Shown here: positions 27,639 through 36,766 of the stretch, in pieces
Layout of the letters: every line of letters starts with the position of its first letter
Numbering within the stretch: the first letter of the stretch is position 1
Source of the DNA: an uncultured Bacteroidales bacterium
GTDB taxonomy: Bacteria > Bacteroidota > Bacteroidia > Bacteroidales > Muribaculaceae
Direction: 5' to 3'
DNA: 64,000 nucleotides
Assembly (NCBI GenBank): GCA_947173955.1
Contig: CAMWHE010000002.1
Span: 1 to 64,000 of the forward strand
Translations under genes and position numbers: made by a program
The notes under the pieces: generated by a model
Seen by the model: the letters and a program-made list of their open reading frames with translations, nothing else
What the model was told of the DNA's origin: nothing
Database searches by the model: none

Positions 27639-29882
27639 TTACCAATGATGGAGGGAGGGGGTTGAGGTGGAAGAGCCGCTTGCGGGGTGTGCATTGATAA
27701 GAGGCGCGTATTTATCGTACATCCCGCGGGCAACGGTGTAAGTGTCGAGCGGGTCAAGCCATGTCAGGGTGTTAGACGGCTCAATCCATGCATTCTCAAA
27801 GGCGCGCGAGTCGGCAAGGAATTTGTCAGCATCAAATTTCTTTCCCTCGGCCATTGCCTGCAGAACCTGATCTAAGAACATATTCCAACGCACAGCGTAA
27901 TAGGAATCGTTGAGCTCGGCCCATTGACGGTTGGCATAGTCGTTAAGATCCATTGCCGGACCCCATATAGAAATCAGCGTACGGGCATTCCGCTCATAAT
28001 AATCTTTCTCCCCAGGAGTCGTTCCTTTGGCCCGGGCATCCTCTATCCACTTGCGCAATGTGAATCCATGATGTCCGCGCAGGAGTGTGGTCAGATCAGC
28101 GAGCAACTGACGCATCTGCCCGGCCGCTTCACCGGCAGTCTTGATGTCTCCGCTTTCATAAGCAGCAGTAAAGTCGTCGCGAAGTGCCATAAAGTAGTTG
28201 CTGAGAGTCTGACGTCCGAGATTGACGATATCGAATCGCCACATATCCGTATTGACATCTTCTGCATCAAGCATAGCGCCCCACGCATCGAGGAGAAGGG
28301 CGTTGGGATAGTCGATATTGGGCTTGGTAGTCCACCAGCTGAATCCGGTCAGCGAGGGGCGTGCATTGACGAGTGGTCCCTGTCCGCAAAGCGCTGGCTG
28401 AATGAATACGGAGTCAACAAGCAGCTGCCAGGCGGCGCGGGCATTTGCGTCCGCGTGGCCGACGCGACGGTCAATTATGTTGGTCATGGCCTGCTGATGG
28501 GTCTGCGGAAGTTGCCATGCGCGAGAAAGGATATACTCATACATATAGGGGTTGATGTCGAGGCCTTCGAGTGTGGAACCGATACCGCAGAGATTGTCGC
28601 CGCCATTGGCCAAGACATCTGAAATACGTGAATCTACATCGTTGAGCGGGCTGACAAGGAACGAATTTCCGCCGAAATTGCCCAGATAGCACCATATGTA
28701 AGGCTGACCGTAAAATTTGTCGAACAGTTTCCACTCCTCGGTCGATTCGCAGTAATAATCCAGCAGAATCATCCGACCCTCAGGCACGCCCTGCAGAAAT
28801 GCACGCGCAGTCTCTGAATTCCAATGTTCGGGATCGGCATAGAACAGCCATGCCATCTGGAGCCATGTGGCTTCGGGATCGACAGCTGTAAGCGACTCGA
28901 AAATGTTGTGAGATATCTCAGCCAATGAGTCAGGATTCCATGTCGGAGGATCAACTTCGTTGAACGGGTCGATGCCATAGATATGATCTGTGCCATACAG
29001 ACGGGTCTGTTCTTTAAGATACTCTTTCTGTATTACAGCAAAGAGCGGATCGACAGGACTGAGATAGGTGCAACGATATTCATCGGGGAATCCGCCCCAC
29101 TGCATCACGCGTGTAGTCTTTGCATCCGGATATACGCGGGTAAGGGCTCCCGGAACATGACCTGCAAATCCGGGGAGAACGGGGCGCATACCGAGCTGAC
29201 GCTCACGCGCGACAACCTTCTTCTGCAGATCGGCCTGGTCTTTAAGCCAGCTCTCGGGGAGAGGACTCTGCCACCCGTCAAGGTTGCACATACGATGCCA
29301 GGGAAGATGGGCAGGTCCGGTGAAATACTCCAATATCTCGCTGTCGGTAAGTCCGAGTTTTTTCCAGACATTATACCAAATGGCTTCCTGGCCGGTAGTG
29401 GCTAAGGGAAGGTTGACTCCGTTAAGCGCCATCCAGTCGATGAAGCGCTCCCAGTCTTCCCACGACCACCAGGGCATGGAGTAACCGGATGTACAATAGT
29501 TGAGGAAGAATCTGTAGGGAAGCCGCGCCTTGACCGTCAAAGGCTCGCCGACAAGAGGAAGAGTGTCAGGAAGAGTTACTTTGTCAAGCCGATACCATGA
29601 GACTTCCGTCAGACAATAATTCTGAAGATAATAGTTGAGACCCATAGCCATTGAGTTGGCATTATTCGCCTCGATAATTATCTTTTTGTCGGCAGAAGAA
29701 AGTGTAAAAGAGTCTACCGAATCAGACGGCGATTTTACGAAAGTGATATCAGAAGCGATCGCGGGCACGACTCGATGAGCAAGCGCATCCGCAGCTTCCA
29801 CATCGGGATCGACCGGTGCGGAGGCACATTGCACTGCGAGCAGTGCAATGGCTCCGAGGGATATTCGATATATGAGATTCAT
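27639..29882 (-). CDS. GH89 alpha-N-acetylglucosaminidase
   Basis: 747 residues, NAGLU family. It should remove terminal alpha-linked GlcNAc by a retaining mechanism. The N-terminus is a signal sequence with Cys19 as a possible lipidation site. Family blocks include YCTSGYSMPWWSWEDWERFI (about 129-148) and LPGFAGHVP. The acid/base Glu309 lies in DPFNEVDPP and the nucleophile Glu439 in GSTLEGLDINP; both match the human NAGLU catalytic pair by position in motif. It is the last PUL gene, 6 bp after the inverting GH97. Natural substrates of this family include heparan sulfate ends and alpha-GlcNAc-capped mucin glycans. Confidence 0.93.
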   Translation of the reverse strand: MNLIYRISLGAIALLAVQCASAPVDPDVEAADALAHRVVPAIASDITFVKSPSDSVDSFTLSSADKKIIIEANNANSMAMGLNYYLQNYCLTEVSWYRLDKVTLPDTLPLVGEPLTVKARLPYRFFLNYCTSGYSMPWWSWEDWERFIDWMALNGVNLPLATTGQEAIWYNVWKKLGLTDSEILEYFTGPAHLPWHRMCNLDGWQSPLPESWLKDQADLQKKVVARERQLGMRPVLPGFAGHVPGALTRVYPDAKTTRVMQWGGFPDEYRCTYLSPVDPLFAVIQKEYLKEQTRLYGTDHIYGIDPFNEVDPPTWNPDSLAEISHNIFESLTAVDPEATWLQMAWLFYADPEHWNSETARAFLQGVPEGRMILLDYYCESTEEWKLFDKFYGQPYIWCYLGNFGGNSFLVSPLNDVDSRISDVLANGGDNLCGIGSTLEGLDINPYMYEYILSRAWQLPQTHQQAMTNIIDRRVGHADANARAAWQLLVDSVFIQPALCGQGPLVNARPSLTGFSWWTTKPNIDYPNALLLDAWGAMLDAEDVNTDMWRFDIVNLGRQTLSNYFMALRDDFTAAYESGDIKTAGEAAGQMRQLLADLTTLLRGHHGFTLRKWIEDARAKGTTPGEKDYYERNARTLISIWGPAMDLNDYANRQWAELNDSYYAVRWNMFLDQVLQAMAEGKKFDADKFLADSRAFENAWIEPSNTLTWLDPLDTYTVARGMYDKYAPLINAHPASGSSTSTPSLHHW

Positions 29883-29888
29883 AGGGAC

Positions 29889-31880
29889 TTATTTCTTTAT
29901 GAATCGCACGGCCGTACCGCCACCGGCTGCCAGATTGACGGGAAGCGAATCAGCCGCCGAAACAGTTGTTTCAGTGATGACGTAAGCGGTCGGATTTGTC
30001 ACCCAGTCGGCTTCGGGTGCGTCAGCATATATCTGAGCGGTATATGTAGCTTCAGGATCAAGGAATGAGAGCGGAATATCAAGCGCACGCGGCTCTTCGT
30101 CGGTAATGACACCAAGATACCAGTCGGATGAATTGCGGTCCTTGCGGGCAATAGCCACATAATCTCCAATGACAGCGTCGGGAACCACAGTCATATCCCA
30201 GTCGACAGGTACGTCGCGGATAAACTGAAACGCATCCGGATGCTTCGCATAATTTTCCGGAAGATCGGAAGCCATCTGCAGCGGACTGTAAATTACGACA
30301 TACAGTGCGAGCTCTTTAGCCAGCGTAGTCTGTACGCGGGCGTGCGGCGAATTGGGGTTGTCGTAATTGAACGTACCGAATGTGAAGTCCATAGGACCTG
30401 CAAGGCCACGGGTAAATGGCATGAGGACTGTATGGACAGGAGGATTACCGCCATCCTCGTCCCACGCACTGTGCTCCTGACCGCGGACACCTTCCTGTGT
30501 CATCAGATTGGGATATGTACGCTGCAGGCCTGTTGGCATTACGGGCTCATGATTGTCGATATTCACACCATAACGGGCGGCATTTTCGATTACCTTGCGG
30601 TAATGACGGACTCCATACTGGCTCGAATGGTCTTCCTTGCCATCCATAAGCTGATTGACATATCCGGTCTTGACATTGCTCATGCCGTGGTCTTTCATAT
30701 ACTGATAGGCCGTGTCAAGCTGAGCCTCATAGTTGGAAGTCCATGCAGCTGTCTCATGGTGCATGATGAGCTGTACGCCCTTTTCGGCTGCATAGCGGGA
30801 GAGCTCGTCAATGTCATAATCGTCATAGGGATCAGTAAAGCTGAAATGATCGTTAGCAGGCCAGTGACCTTCCCAACCTTTATTCCAGCCTTCGACAAGA
30901 ACGGCCGGTATGCCATTCTCTGCTGCAAAGTCTATGTAGCGCTTTACATTGGCCGTGTTGGCGCCATGAGCATCACCGGCATACCAGAATGTCTTGAACA
31001 GGTGCATCTCCCACCAGACTCCGATATATTTCATCGGCTTGCAGAACGAGGGATCTTCTATCGCACAGGGTTCATTGAGATTAAGCATCAGGTAAGAGGT
31101 CACAAGGTCGCCCGGACGGTCGCCGATGATCATCGTGCGCCAGGGGGTAGCGAACGGAGTGGCCACATAGGCGGCAACGCCATTGCTCCATGGAACGAGG
31201 CGGGACTTAAGCGCAGCCGAATCAACCAATGCAAGGTCCATCTTCGGGAAGTCGGTCAGCGCGGCTTCATGTATGGCAAGATACTTGCCGGGAAGCTCGA
31301 CGGTCAGCGGGGTACGCACTGTATCAAGCTCAGCAATAGGCTTGTTCTCAAAATAGCCTTCAAGATAGGCATTCTCGGCAGACATCGCCCATGTCATGGC
31401 TTCAGCGGGAAGGGTAAATTCGGTTAGTTCATCCATGATGACAAGCGAATCGCAAGCCTGCTCCGGGAAAATATAACGATAGCCGAAGCCATCGTCAAAG
31501 ACGCGGACCTCAAGATTGACAAGCAAATCGCCTTCAGCCTGCTTCATTTCGAGCAAAAGAGCATTATAGTGGTCGCGTACATAGCGGCTTTCGCCCCATG
31601 TAGTCTCCCAGGTCTCATCATGAGAGAATGTCTTGGATTTTAAAATGTCAAACCGGTCGAGGCTGACACTGTCGGTAAGGATAAACCCAAGCCGTGAGGG
31701 AGCTACTATGTCTGTTCCGCCATCGGTCACAGAATAGAACAGGCCATCGGCGGAATTGTCAAGTGTGAATTTGATTGCGCCATCTGGAGATGACACCTCC
31801 ATCGTAGGCTCAGAGCTACCGCAGGCTGTCAGGAGCAGAAGTCCGAGCGCGAGAGGAGAAAAATGAGAAATCAGTCGCAT
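29889..31880 (-). CDS. GH97 glycosidase, inverting (alpha-glucosidase-like) type
   Basis: 663 residues. Lipoprotein signal with lipobox LLTAC (Cys20). An N-terminal GH97 beta-sandwich (about 25-285) is followed by a (beta/alpha)8 barrel and a small C-terminal domain. Glutamates typical of the inverting SusB-like branch are visible: HHE (Glu376), DNHEP (Glu445) and QEGVRGQE (Glu463/469). The retaining-branch Asp is absent. The expected activity is hydrolysis of alpha-linked glucose, Ca2+-dependent. The stop region overlaps its PUL neighbours tightly, by 1 bp with the phosphoesterase gene and with a 6-bp gap to GH89. Confidence 0.92.
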   Translation of the reverse strand: MRLISHFSPLALGLLLLTACGSSEPTMEVSSPDGAIKFTLDNSADGLFYSVTDGGTDIVAPSRLGFILTDSVSLDRFDILKSKTFSHDETWETTWGESRYVRDHYNALLLEMKQAEGDLLVNLEVRVFDDGFGYRYIFPEQACDSLVIMDELTEFTLPAEAMTWAMSAENAYLEGYFENKPIAELDTVRTPLTVELPGKYLAIHEAALTDFPKMDLALVDSAALKSRLVPWSNGVAAYVATPFATPWRTMIIGDRPGDLVTSYLMLNLNEPCAIEDPSFCKPMKYIGVWWEMHLFKTFWYAGDAHGANTANVKRYIDFAAENGIPAVLVEGWNKGWEGHWPANDHFSFTDPYDDYDIDELSRYAAEKGVQLIMHHETAAWTSNYEAQLDTAYQYMKDHGMSNVKTGYVNQLMDGKEDHSSQYGVRHYRKVIENAARYGVNIDNHEPVMPTGLQRTYPNLMTQEGVRGQEHSAWDEDGGNPPVHTVLMPFTRGLAGPMDFTFGTFNYDNPNSPHARVQTTLAKELALYVVIYSPLQMASDLPENYAKHPDAFQFIRDVPVDWDMTVVPDAVIGDYVAIARKDRNSSDWYLGVITDEEPRALDIPLSFLDPEATYTAQIYADAPEADWVTNPTAYVITETTVSAADSLPVNLAAGGGTAVRFIKK

Positions 31881-33340
31881 TATTGATTGAATTTTGATTG
31901 GTCAAGAGTAGATGTATATACGTTACCGTTATGGTCCGTGACGGTCACAGTGATAACGGAGTTTTCGCGTTCGGGGACGGCATAGAACAGGTGTTCTGTT
32001 ATATCAGAGCCGACATAAGGAAATGCATAGCTCTGTCCGTGGAGAGCCACATCCTGATAGATGTTGGGGTCATAGCCGGTATAACGAGTCATAGTTCCGC
32101 GGGGTTCTCCATCCTCAGCCCACTCAACTTTCCATGAAGAATCGACATTCCAGATATTTGCGACGATTGCTTCAGGATGTTCGCGGGAGCGACCGCGGGG
32201 ATAGAGTTCAAACTGATAGTCTTTGTCGCGTCCAACGCTCTTGTAATACCAGTTGATATTGTCGCCGTCGATTTCATAAACGGCATATCCGCCGGGAGTG
32301 CCGTCCATGGCCCAGGGGGCACACCAGAACAATGTGGACAAGGGTGCATGGCAGTGTTCATAGAGTTTGTCGGAGAAAATGTAGTTCTCGTTATAATGCT
32401 CATGGCCTGACATGATATGGGCATTATAGGGCTTAAGCATATTGAAGAGGGTCTGACGGTTGCCAAGCACCTTTTTGGGGTCTTCCTTGCCCCACTCGCC
32501 GTGGCGAGCCTGACGGGAATAACACGGGATGTGCATGGAGACTATGACGGTAGAACCTTCGGGGACAAGTGCAAGATCCTTTGCGAGCCAGTCAAGCTGA
32601 TCACGGTCGAGATAGCCGGCATAGTACCGGCCCATCCAGAAGACGTCGTCGAGGACTACATAATGAATCTTTCCTCGATTGAACGAATAGTAAGTCGGGC
32701 CAAAATAGTGATTGAAGCTCTTGCGGGATTCCACATTTGTGGGGACATCCATTTCGATGTCATGATTTCCGCACACATAGAAATACGGGAAACCACATTC
32801 GGCGATATTCTTAATCATCCAGGGGAAATAAGTTTCGCCCTGAGAGATCTGACCGACGATATCACCGACCATTATGCCTACGGCAGGCTGACCGGCATAG
32901 TCAGTCGCCATTGTCTGCTTCATCTCAAGAGCGGCTTTCTCCACCTCGTCGAGGTTAGGGTCGAAATAGACCTGCGGGTCGGCCATCACAAAAAGGATAT
33001 GTTTATCCATATCGACATCCGAAGGTGTCAGATTGAATTCATGCGAGAAACGTCCTTTTGCGTCAGGCTTAACCTCTGAATAAATATTGGGAACACCGTC
33101 TTTCATCGGAATATCATACCCATCGGGAACTGTTACATAGACAAATCTGACATCGGGAGACGAGGTCAAAGAGTATCGGCCTTTCGCATCCGTAACCACA
33201 ACGTCGCTGCCATCAGTCACCGGAACACCGGCAAGAGGCTTGCCCTCAGAGAGAACACGCCCGGATATCTTAACGACATCGTAGGCATTGGCAAACAGCC
33301 CGGCCGAAAGAGTTATAAGACTTATAATCAGTTTTTTCAT
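31880..33340 (-). CDS. Secreted calcineurin-like metallophosphoesterase
   Basis: 486 residues. Signal peptide (about 1-19), then a carboxypeptidase-like/metallophosphatase N-terminal beta domain (about 23-85: GRVLSEGKPLAGVPVTDG). The dimetal phosphoesterase core (about 94-320) has the motifs ADPQV, GDIVG, CGNHD, SMHIP and SGHEH, all intact. A C-terminal beta domain follows. Its role in the PUL is unclear: it could remove phosphate or phosphodiester groups from a modified glycan. It sits between two GH97 genes of opposite mechanism and overlaps both (4 bp upstream, 1 bp downstream). Confidence 0.9.
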   Translation of the reverse strand: MKKLIISLITLSAGLFANAYDVVKISGRVLSEGKPLAGVPVTDGSDVVVTDAKGRYSLTSSPDVRFVYVTVPDGYDIPMKDGVPNIYSEVKPDAKGRFSHEFNLTPSDVDMDKHILFVMADPQVYFDPNLDEVEKAALEMKQTMATDYAGQPAVGIMVGDIVGQISQGETYFPWMIKNIAECGFPYFYVCGNHDIEMDVPTNVESRKSFNHYFGPTYYSFNRGKIHYVVLDDVFWMGRYYAGYLDRDQLDWLAKDLALVPEGSTVIVSMHIPCYSRQARHGEWGKEDPKKVLGNRQTLFNMLKPYNAHIMSGHEHYNENYIFSDKLYEHCHAPLSTLFWCAPWAMDGTPGGYAVYEIDGDNINWYYKSVGRDKDYQFELYPRGRSREHPEAIVANIWNVDSSWKVEWAEDGEPRGTMTRYTGYDPNIYQDVALHGQSYAFPYVGSDITEHLFYAVPERENSVITVTVTDHNGNVYTSTLDQSKFNQ

Positions 33341-35307
33341 TTTTCAACAGGTTTAAGTATTGCTGTCCAGCCGCCACCGGGAGCCATGTGGAAGTCAACG
33401 GTATCGCCGGAGCTGACTGTAGTGGTCGAGATTTTATAGTCGGTAGCCTCGCGGTGAGCATTGACTCCATCGGCAAGCGTTGTCATTGTCCACTCGCCTT
33501 CGGGCAGGAAGTCAAGTATCACCGACATATCGCGCGGAGTCCAGTCGGTCATGGCTGCGATATACCAGTTCTCCCCTGCCCTACGTGCCATTACAAGATA
33601 TTCGCCAATCTTAGCGCGAATACCTATGGTCTCATCCCAGACTGTCGGGATAGACGATAGGAAATCGGCATAATCGGGAGCGGTCATGAAATTAGACGGA
33701 GAATCGGCAAGCATCTGGAGTGGACTCTCGTAGACGACGAAGAGAGCGCCCTGATGGCCTCGCGTACCGAGCGCCATAGGATGGTTGAAGTTGATCATGA
33801 AGTCCTCCTGCGTGGCAGTCTTGACCGCACCGGGAGTATAGTCCATCGGACCTGCCATCATGCGGGTGAAGGGCAAGATGAGATTGTGGTGCGGATCGAT
33901 ATCGCGTGAGTCCTTGCAATGCTCCATACCGAGGACACCTTCGAATGTCATTACGTTGGGGTATTTACGATGAATGCCACAGGGCTTGTATGCGCCGTGA
34001 AAGTCCACAAGAAGGTGACGGTCAGCAGCGGCCTTGGCAACACGGTCGTAGAAATTGACCATATACTGGTCGGAGCGGTTCATGAAGTCGATCTTTATAC
34101 CCTTGACTCCCCAGTCGCGGTATACATCGAGTATGCCTTCGACATCGAGGTCAAGCGGATTCCACAGACCCCAGAGAACGAGACCGACGCCACGCTCGGC
34201 GCCATAGCGGACAAGTTCCTCTACATCGACTTCAGGCTTATAGTGCTTAAGATCCCATGTGGACTGCGACCAGCCCTCATCAAGGAGGATGTAAGGAATG
34301 CCATGCGCGGCAGCAAAATCAATGATGTACTTATAAGTATCGGTATTCACGCCCGCCTCAAAGTCCACGCCATAAACATTGAGCATCGACCACCAGTCCC
34401 ATGAGATAATACCGGGCTTGATCCATGAGGCATCTTCAAGCACCGAAGGCGCTGAAAGCTGCCACGCGAGAGTGTTCTCAAGGAGGTCGCTGTCATCGTC
34501 TTCAATCATGACTATGCGCCAGGGCAGTGTACGCGGACCCGTGACCTCGGCTATGTAAGGGTGCAATTCAAGGATGTCTTCAGTGCGGTCATGACCGGGA
34601 CGAAGTTGCACGTCCTTGATGACATGGGGGAAGACTCCTGTGAGTACAGACATGGAATCGGCGTTTACAAACAGGTTAGTATAATCGTCGACATCGGCTT
34701 CAGTGACTACAACACGTGTTCCATTGCCGGGAGTCGTCATATAGATGGGCAGATAGCCGTTGAGTGTCGGATCGACTTCCGAGAGGACAAGATGCTTGAA
34801 TGAGGATTCCTGCGGCGTGACAAAATTCTTGACTGGATCGATCGGCCAGAAGGTCATTGTGGAGTCGGGCATAGCAAACTCGACGACCTCGTTAGAGACT
34901 ATATGGTCGCCTTTGTGATTGAGGAAAATACGGTATGCGGCTCCATTGTCATATACGCGCACGTTGACGCCCCAGTCGCCGGCCATTTTCAGGGTAAGCT
35001 CATTGTAATGGTCGCGTATCTCGCGGAATTTCGTAGGGACATCGGCTGTGAGTGTCTCGTCGACACTGCGTCGCTTTACGCTTTTGATGCGGGCGGACTG
35101 AGACTTCTGCCCCGGGATATCGATGCCTATGCGTGAAGGCTTCAGAATTACCTCCCCACCCTTTTCTACCGACCAGGTCAGAGCAGAACCGGAATCGTCG
35201 ACGGTGGCTTTGATTTTGCCATCGGGAGAAACGACGGTGTAGCTCCCCGCATGGAGAGCTACACTCGATAACAGAATCATCCCTGAAAGCAATGAAATTT
35301 TTCTCAT
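33337..35307 (-). CDS. GH97 glycosidase, retaining (alpha-galactosidase-like) type
   Basis: 656 residues with a cleavable signal peptide (about 1-20, ending ALHA) and no clear lipobox. GH97 N-terminal sandwich, then a barrel. The retaining-branch nucleophile Asp407 is in GIKIDFMNRSDQ and the likely acid/base Glu456 in NVMTFEGVLGMEH, the same pattern as the retaining alpha-galactosidase BtGH97b. HHE/HEP of the inverting branch are absent. Likely substrate is alpha-galactose or beta-L-arabinopyranose ends. It is 27 bp downstream of the GHL10 lipoprotein gene and overlaps the phosphoesterase gene by 4 bp. Confidence 0.92.
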   Translation of the reverse strand: MRKISLLSGMILLSSVALHAGSYTVVSPDGKIKATVDDSGSALTWSVEKGGEVILKPSRIGIDIPGQKSQSARIKSVKRRSVDETLTADVPTKFREIRDHYNELTLKMAGDWGVNVRVYDNGAAYRIFLNHKGDHIVSNEVVEFAMPDSTMTFWPIDPVKNFVTPQESSFKHLVLSEVDPTLNGYLPIYMTTPGNGTRVVVTEADVDDYTNLFVNADSMSVLTGVFPHVIKDVQLRPGHDRTEDILELHPYIAEVTGPRTLPWRIVMIEDDDSDLLENTLAWQLSAPSVLEDASWIKPGIISWDWWSMLNVYGVDFEAGVNTDTYKYIIDFAAAHGIPYILLDEGWSQSTWDLKHYKPEVDVEELVRYGAERGVGLVLWGLWNPLDLDVEGILDVYRDWGVKGIKIDFMNRSDQYMVNFYDRVAKAAADRHLLVDFHGAYKPCGIHRKYPNVMTFEGVLGMEHCKDSRDIDPHHNLILPFTRMMAGPMDYTPGAVKTATQEDFMINFNHPMALGTRGHQGALFVVYESPLQMLADSPSNFMTAPDYADFLSSIPTVWDETIGIRAKIGEYLVMARRAGENWYIAAMTDWTPRDMSVILDFLPEGEWTMTTLADGVNAHREATDYKISTTTVSSGDTVDFHMAPGGGWTAILKPVEK

Positions 35308-35334
35308 TGTTGGGAATTATTTGAATTTTTCAGA

Positions 35335-36717
35335 TTAATACAATGTTTCCTCTTCCTGATTATAATCTTCGGGATGTTCGTAGCGGTTGATACCTTCTTT
35401 AGATGACTCCCAGAGGCTACGACGGTTGATGTGAGACAGTTCGAAGTTCATATAGCCGTCAGTGTGCTTGAGGCAGAGATAAGTTGCATCAGCATTGCCG
35501 AACTCATCATGATTGTAACCTGCGATGGAGCCGAAGCAACGGCAAGCACCCATGATGTAGTTCTGCCATGTCTTGCAGAAATATTCCACATTCCACTTGT
35601 TGGAGAGATCCTCACTGATCCAAACCTGCTTGGCGTAAGCACCGGTCACGAATACATCAAGATACTCGGCAAATCCGGTCTTGTTGTAGGTAGGAGTGTA
35701 TTGATAGCCTGTGGGAATATACTTCTGGCTGGCCCAGTTCTGACCGACTGCGAATCGACCCCACCAGTCAGCACCGGCCCAGAGGTGGAGTTCACATGCA
35801 GGATTGATAGCTTTGATAGCTTCACTTACCCGCTTGATGGTGGTTGTGACATTCATGGCACGGTATTCAATCCACTTAGCAAACTTGGGACCTACGCCAC
35901 CGGTAGCGGTCACAATCTCAAGATGGCTGGGAGTGGGTTCTCCCCAGTATTCGGCGTAGCCACGCATATTAGCATCGCTCATGCCAAAGTATCCTCCTTC
36001 ATTGTTTGCATAACGGCAATAGTCAAGGCTGATACCCTTAAGCTTGGGATATTTGGTGACGATTTCAGAAACAACTGAAACGAGGAGATCCTGAACTTCG
36101 GGATACATGGGGTCGAGCATTGTAACGCTCTGAGGCTCACGATACCCTTCTACCCTTTCCAGATCCTCATAGATAGGCACGAGAAGATTGGGATCGCGGT
36201 TGTCACTTCTAACCTGAACCTTGTCTTTCCACTGGTCCCAATTGTCGTAGATATAACCCTGCTTATAGGTAGGGGACTGCATGCCCCAACCCATCGCACC
36301 AACAGAACCAATGACATCAATACCGAGCTCCTCACACTTTTCAAGGAAATAACCAAGATAGTCATCATAATCGCGCTCTACAGTGAGATCAGCAAATGTG
36401 TTGCAATAAGGGAGAATATCACTCTTATAGAGAGCATAGCCATTACCGGGCTTAACATCAAGATAAATCATGTTGAAACCGGCATCCTTCATTTTCTGAA
36501 GCTGCGCATCAATATTTGCCGACTGAGAAAGAAGCTCATAATTAGCGTGGCAGTCGATCCATACAGCTTTAGGCTTGATTGTCGGAGGCTCCGGAACGAT
36601 ATTGGGCACAGGAGGCTCGGGAGCAGCTCCTATCGCATCAAAAGTATCATCGTCGTTGCAGGCGGTCAGAGCAAGACCGGCAGCTGCAAAACCCAACAGA
36701 TATTTATAGAATTTCAT
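35335..36717 (-). CDS. GHL10-type (DUF187) glycosidase, surface-type lipoprotein
   Basis: 460 residues. Lipobox LTAC (Cys20) followed by NDDD, an acidic stretch like the Bacteroides lipoprotein export signal, which predicts surface display. A Pro-rich linker precedes a (beta/alpha)8 domain of glycosyl hydrolase-like family 10 (about 50-430): KAVWIDCHANYELL, MIYLDVKPGNGYALYKSDIL and LKGISLDYCRYANN, where the Asp of SLDYCR is the candidate nucleophile. The precise activity is unknown. A paralogue lies at 43687-44991 in the same operon. Confidence 0.82.
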   Translation of the reverse strand: MKFYKYLLGFAAAGLALTACNDDDTFDAIGAAPEPPVPNIVPEPPTIKPKAVWIDCHANYELLSQSANIDAQLQKMKDAGFNMIYLDVKPGNGYALYKSDILPYCNTFADLTVERDYDDYLGYFLEKCEELGIDVIGSVGAMGWGMQSPTYKQGYIYDNWDQWKDKVQVRSDNRDPNLLVPIYEDLERVEGYREPQSVTMLDPMYPEVQDLLVSVVSEIVTKYPKLKGISLDYCRYANNEGGYFGMSDANMRGYAEYWGEPTPSHLEIVTATGGVGPKFAKWIEYRAMNVTTTIKRVSEAIKAINPACELHLWAGADWWGRFAVGQNWASQKYIPTGYQYTPTYNKTGFAEYLDVFVTGAYAKQVWISEDLSNKWNVEYFCKTWQNYIMGACRCFGSIAGYNHDEFGNADATYLCLKHTDGYMNFELSHINRRSLWESSKEGINRYEHPEDYNQEEETLY

Positions 36718-36766
36718 ATAGTCTAATTTTTATTGGTAAGATATGATATGTGACAGTGCATATGAT

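Noticed and set aside
30240..31427. 395-codon plus-strand open frame opposite the inverting GH97 gene
   Set aside because: It lies wholly antisense to a gene with clear catalytic motifs; its composition reflects the complement of that gene and no domain is visible.
32417..33079. 220-codon plus-strand open frame opposite the metallophosphoesterase gene
   Set aside because: Antisense shadow of a gene whose active-site motifs are intact; no start signal or family match.
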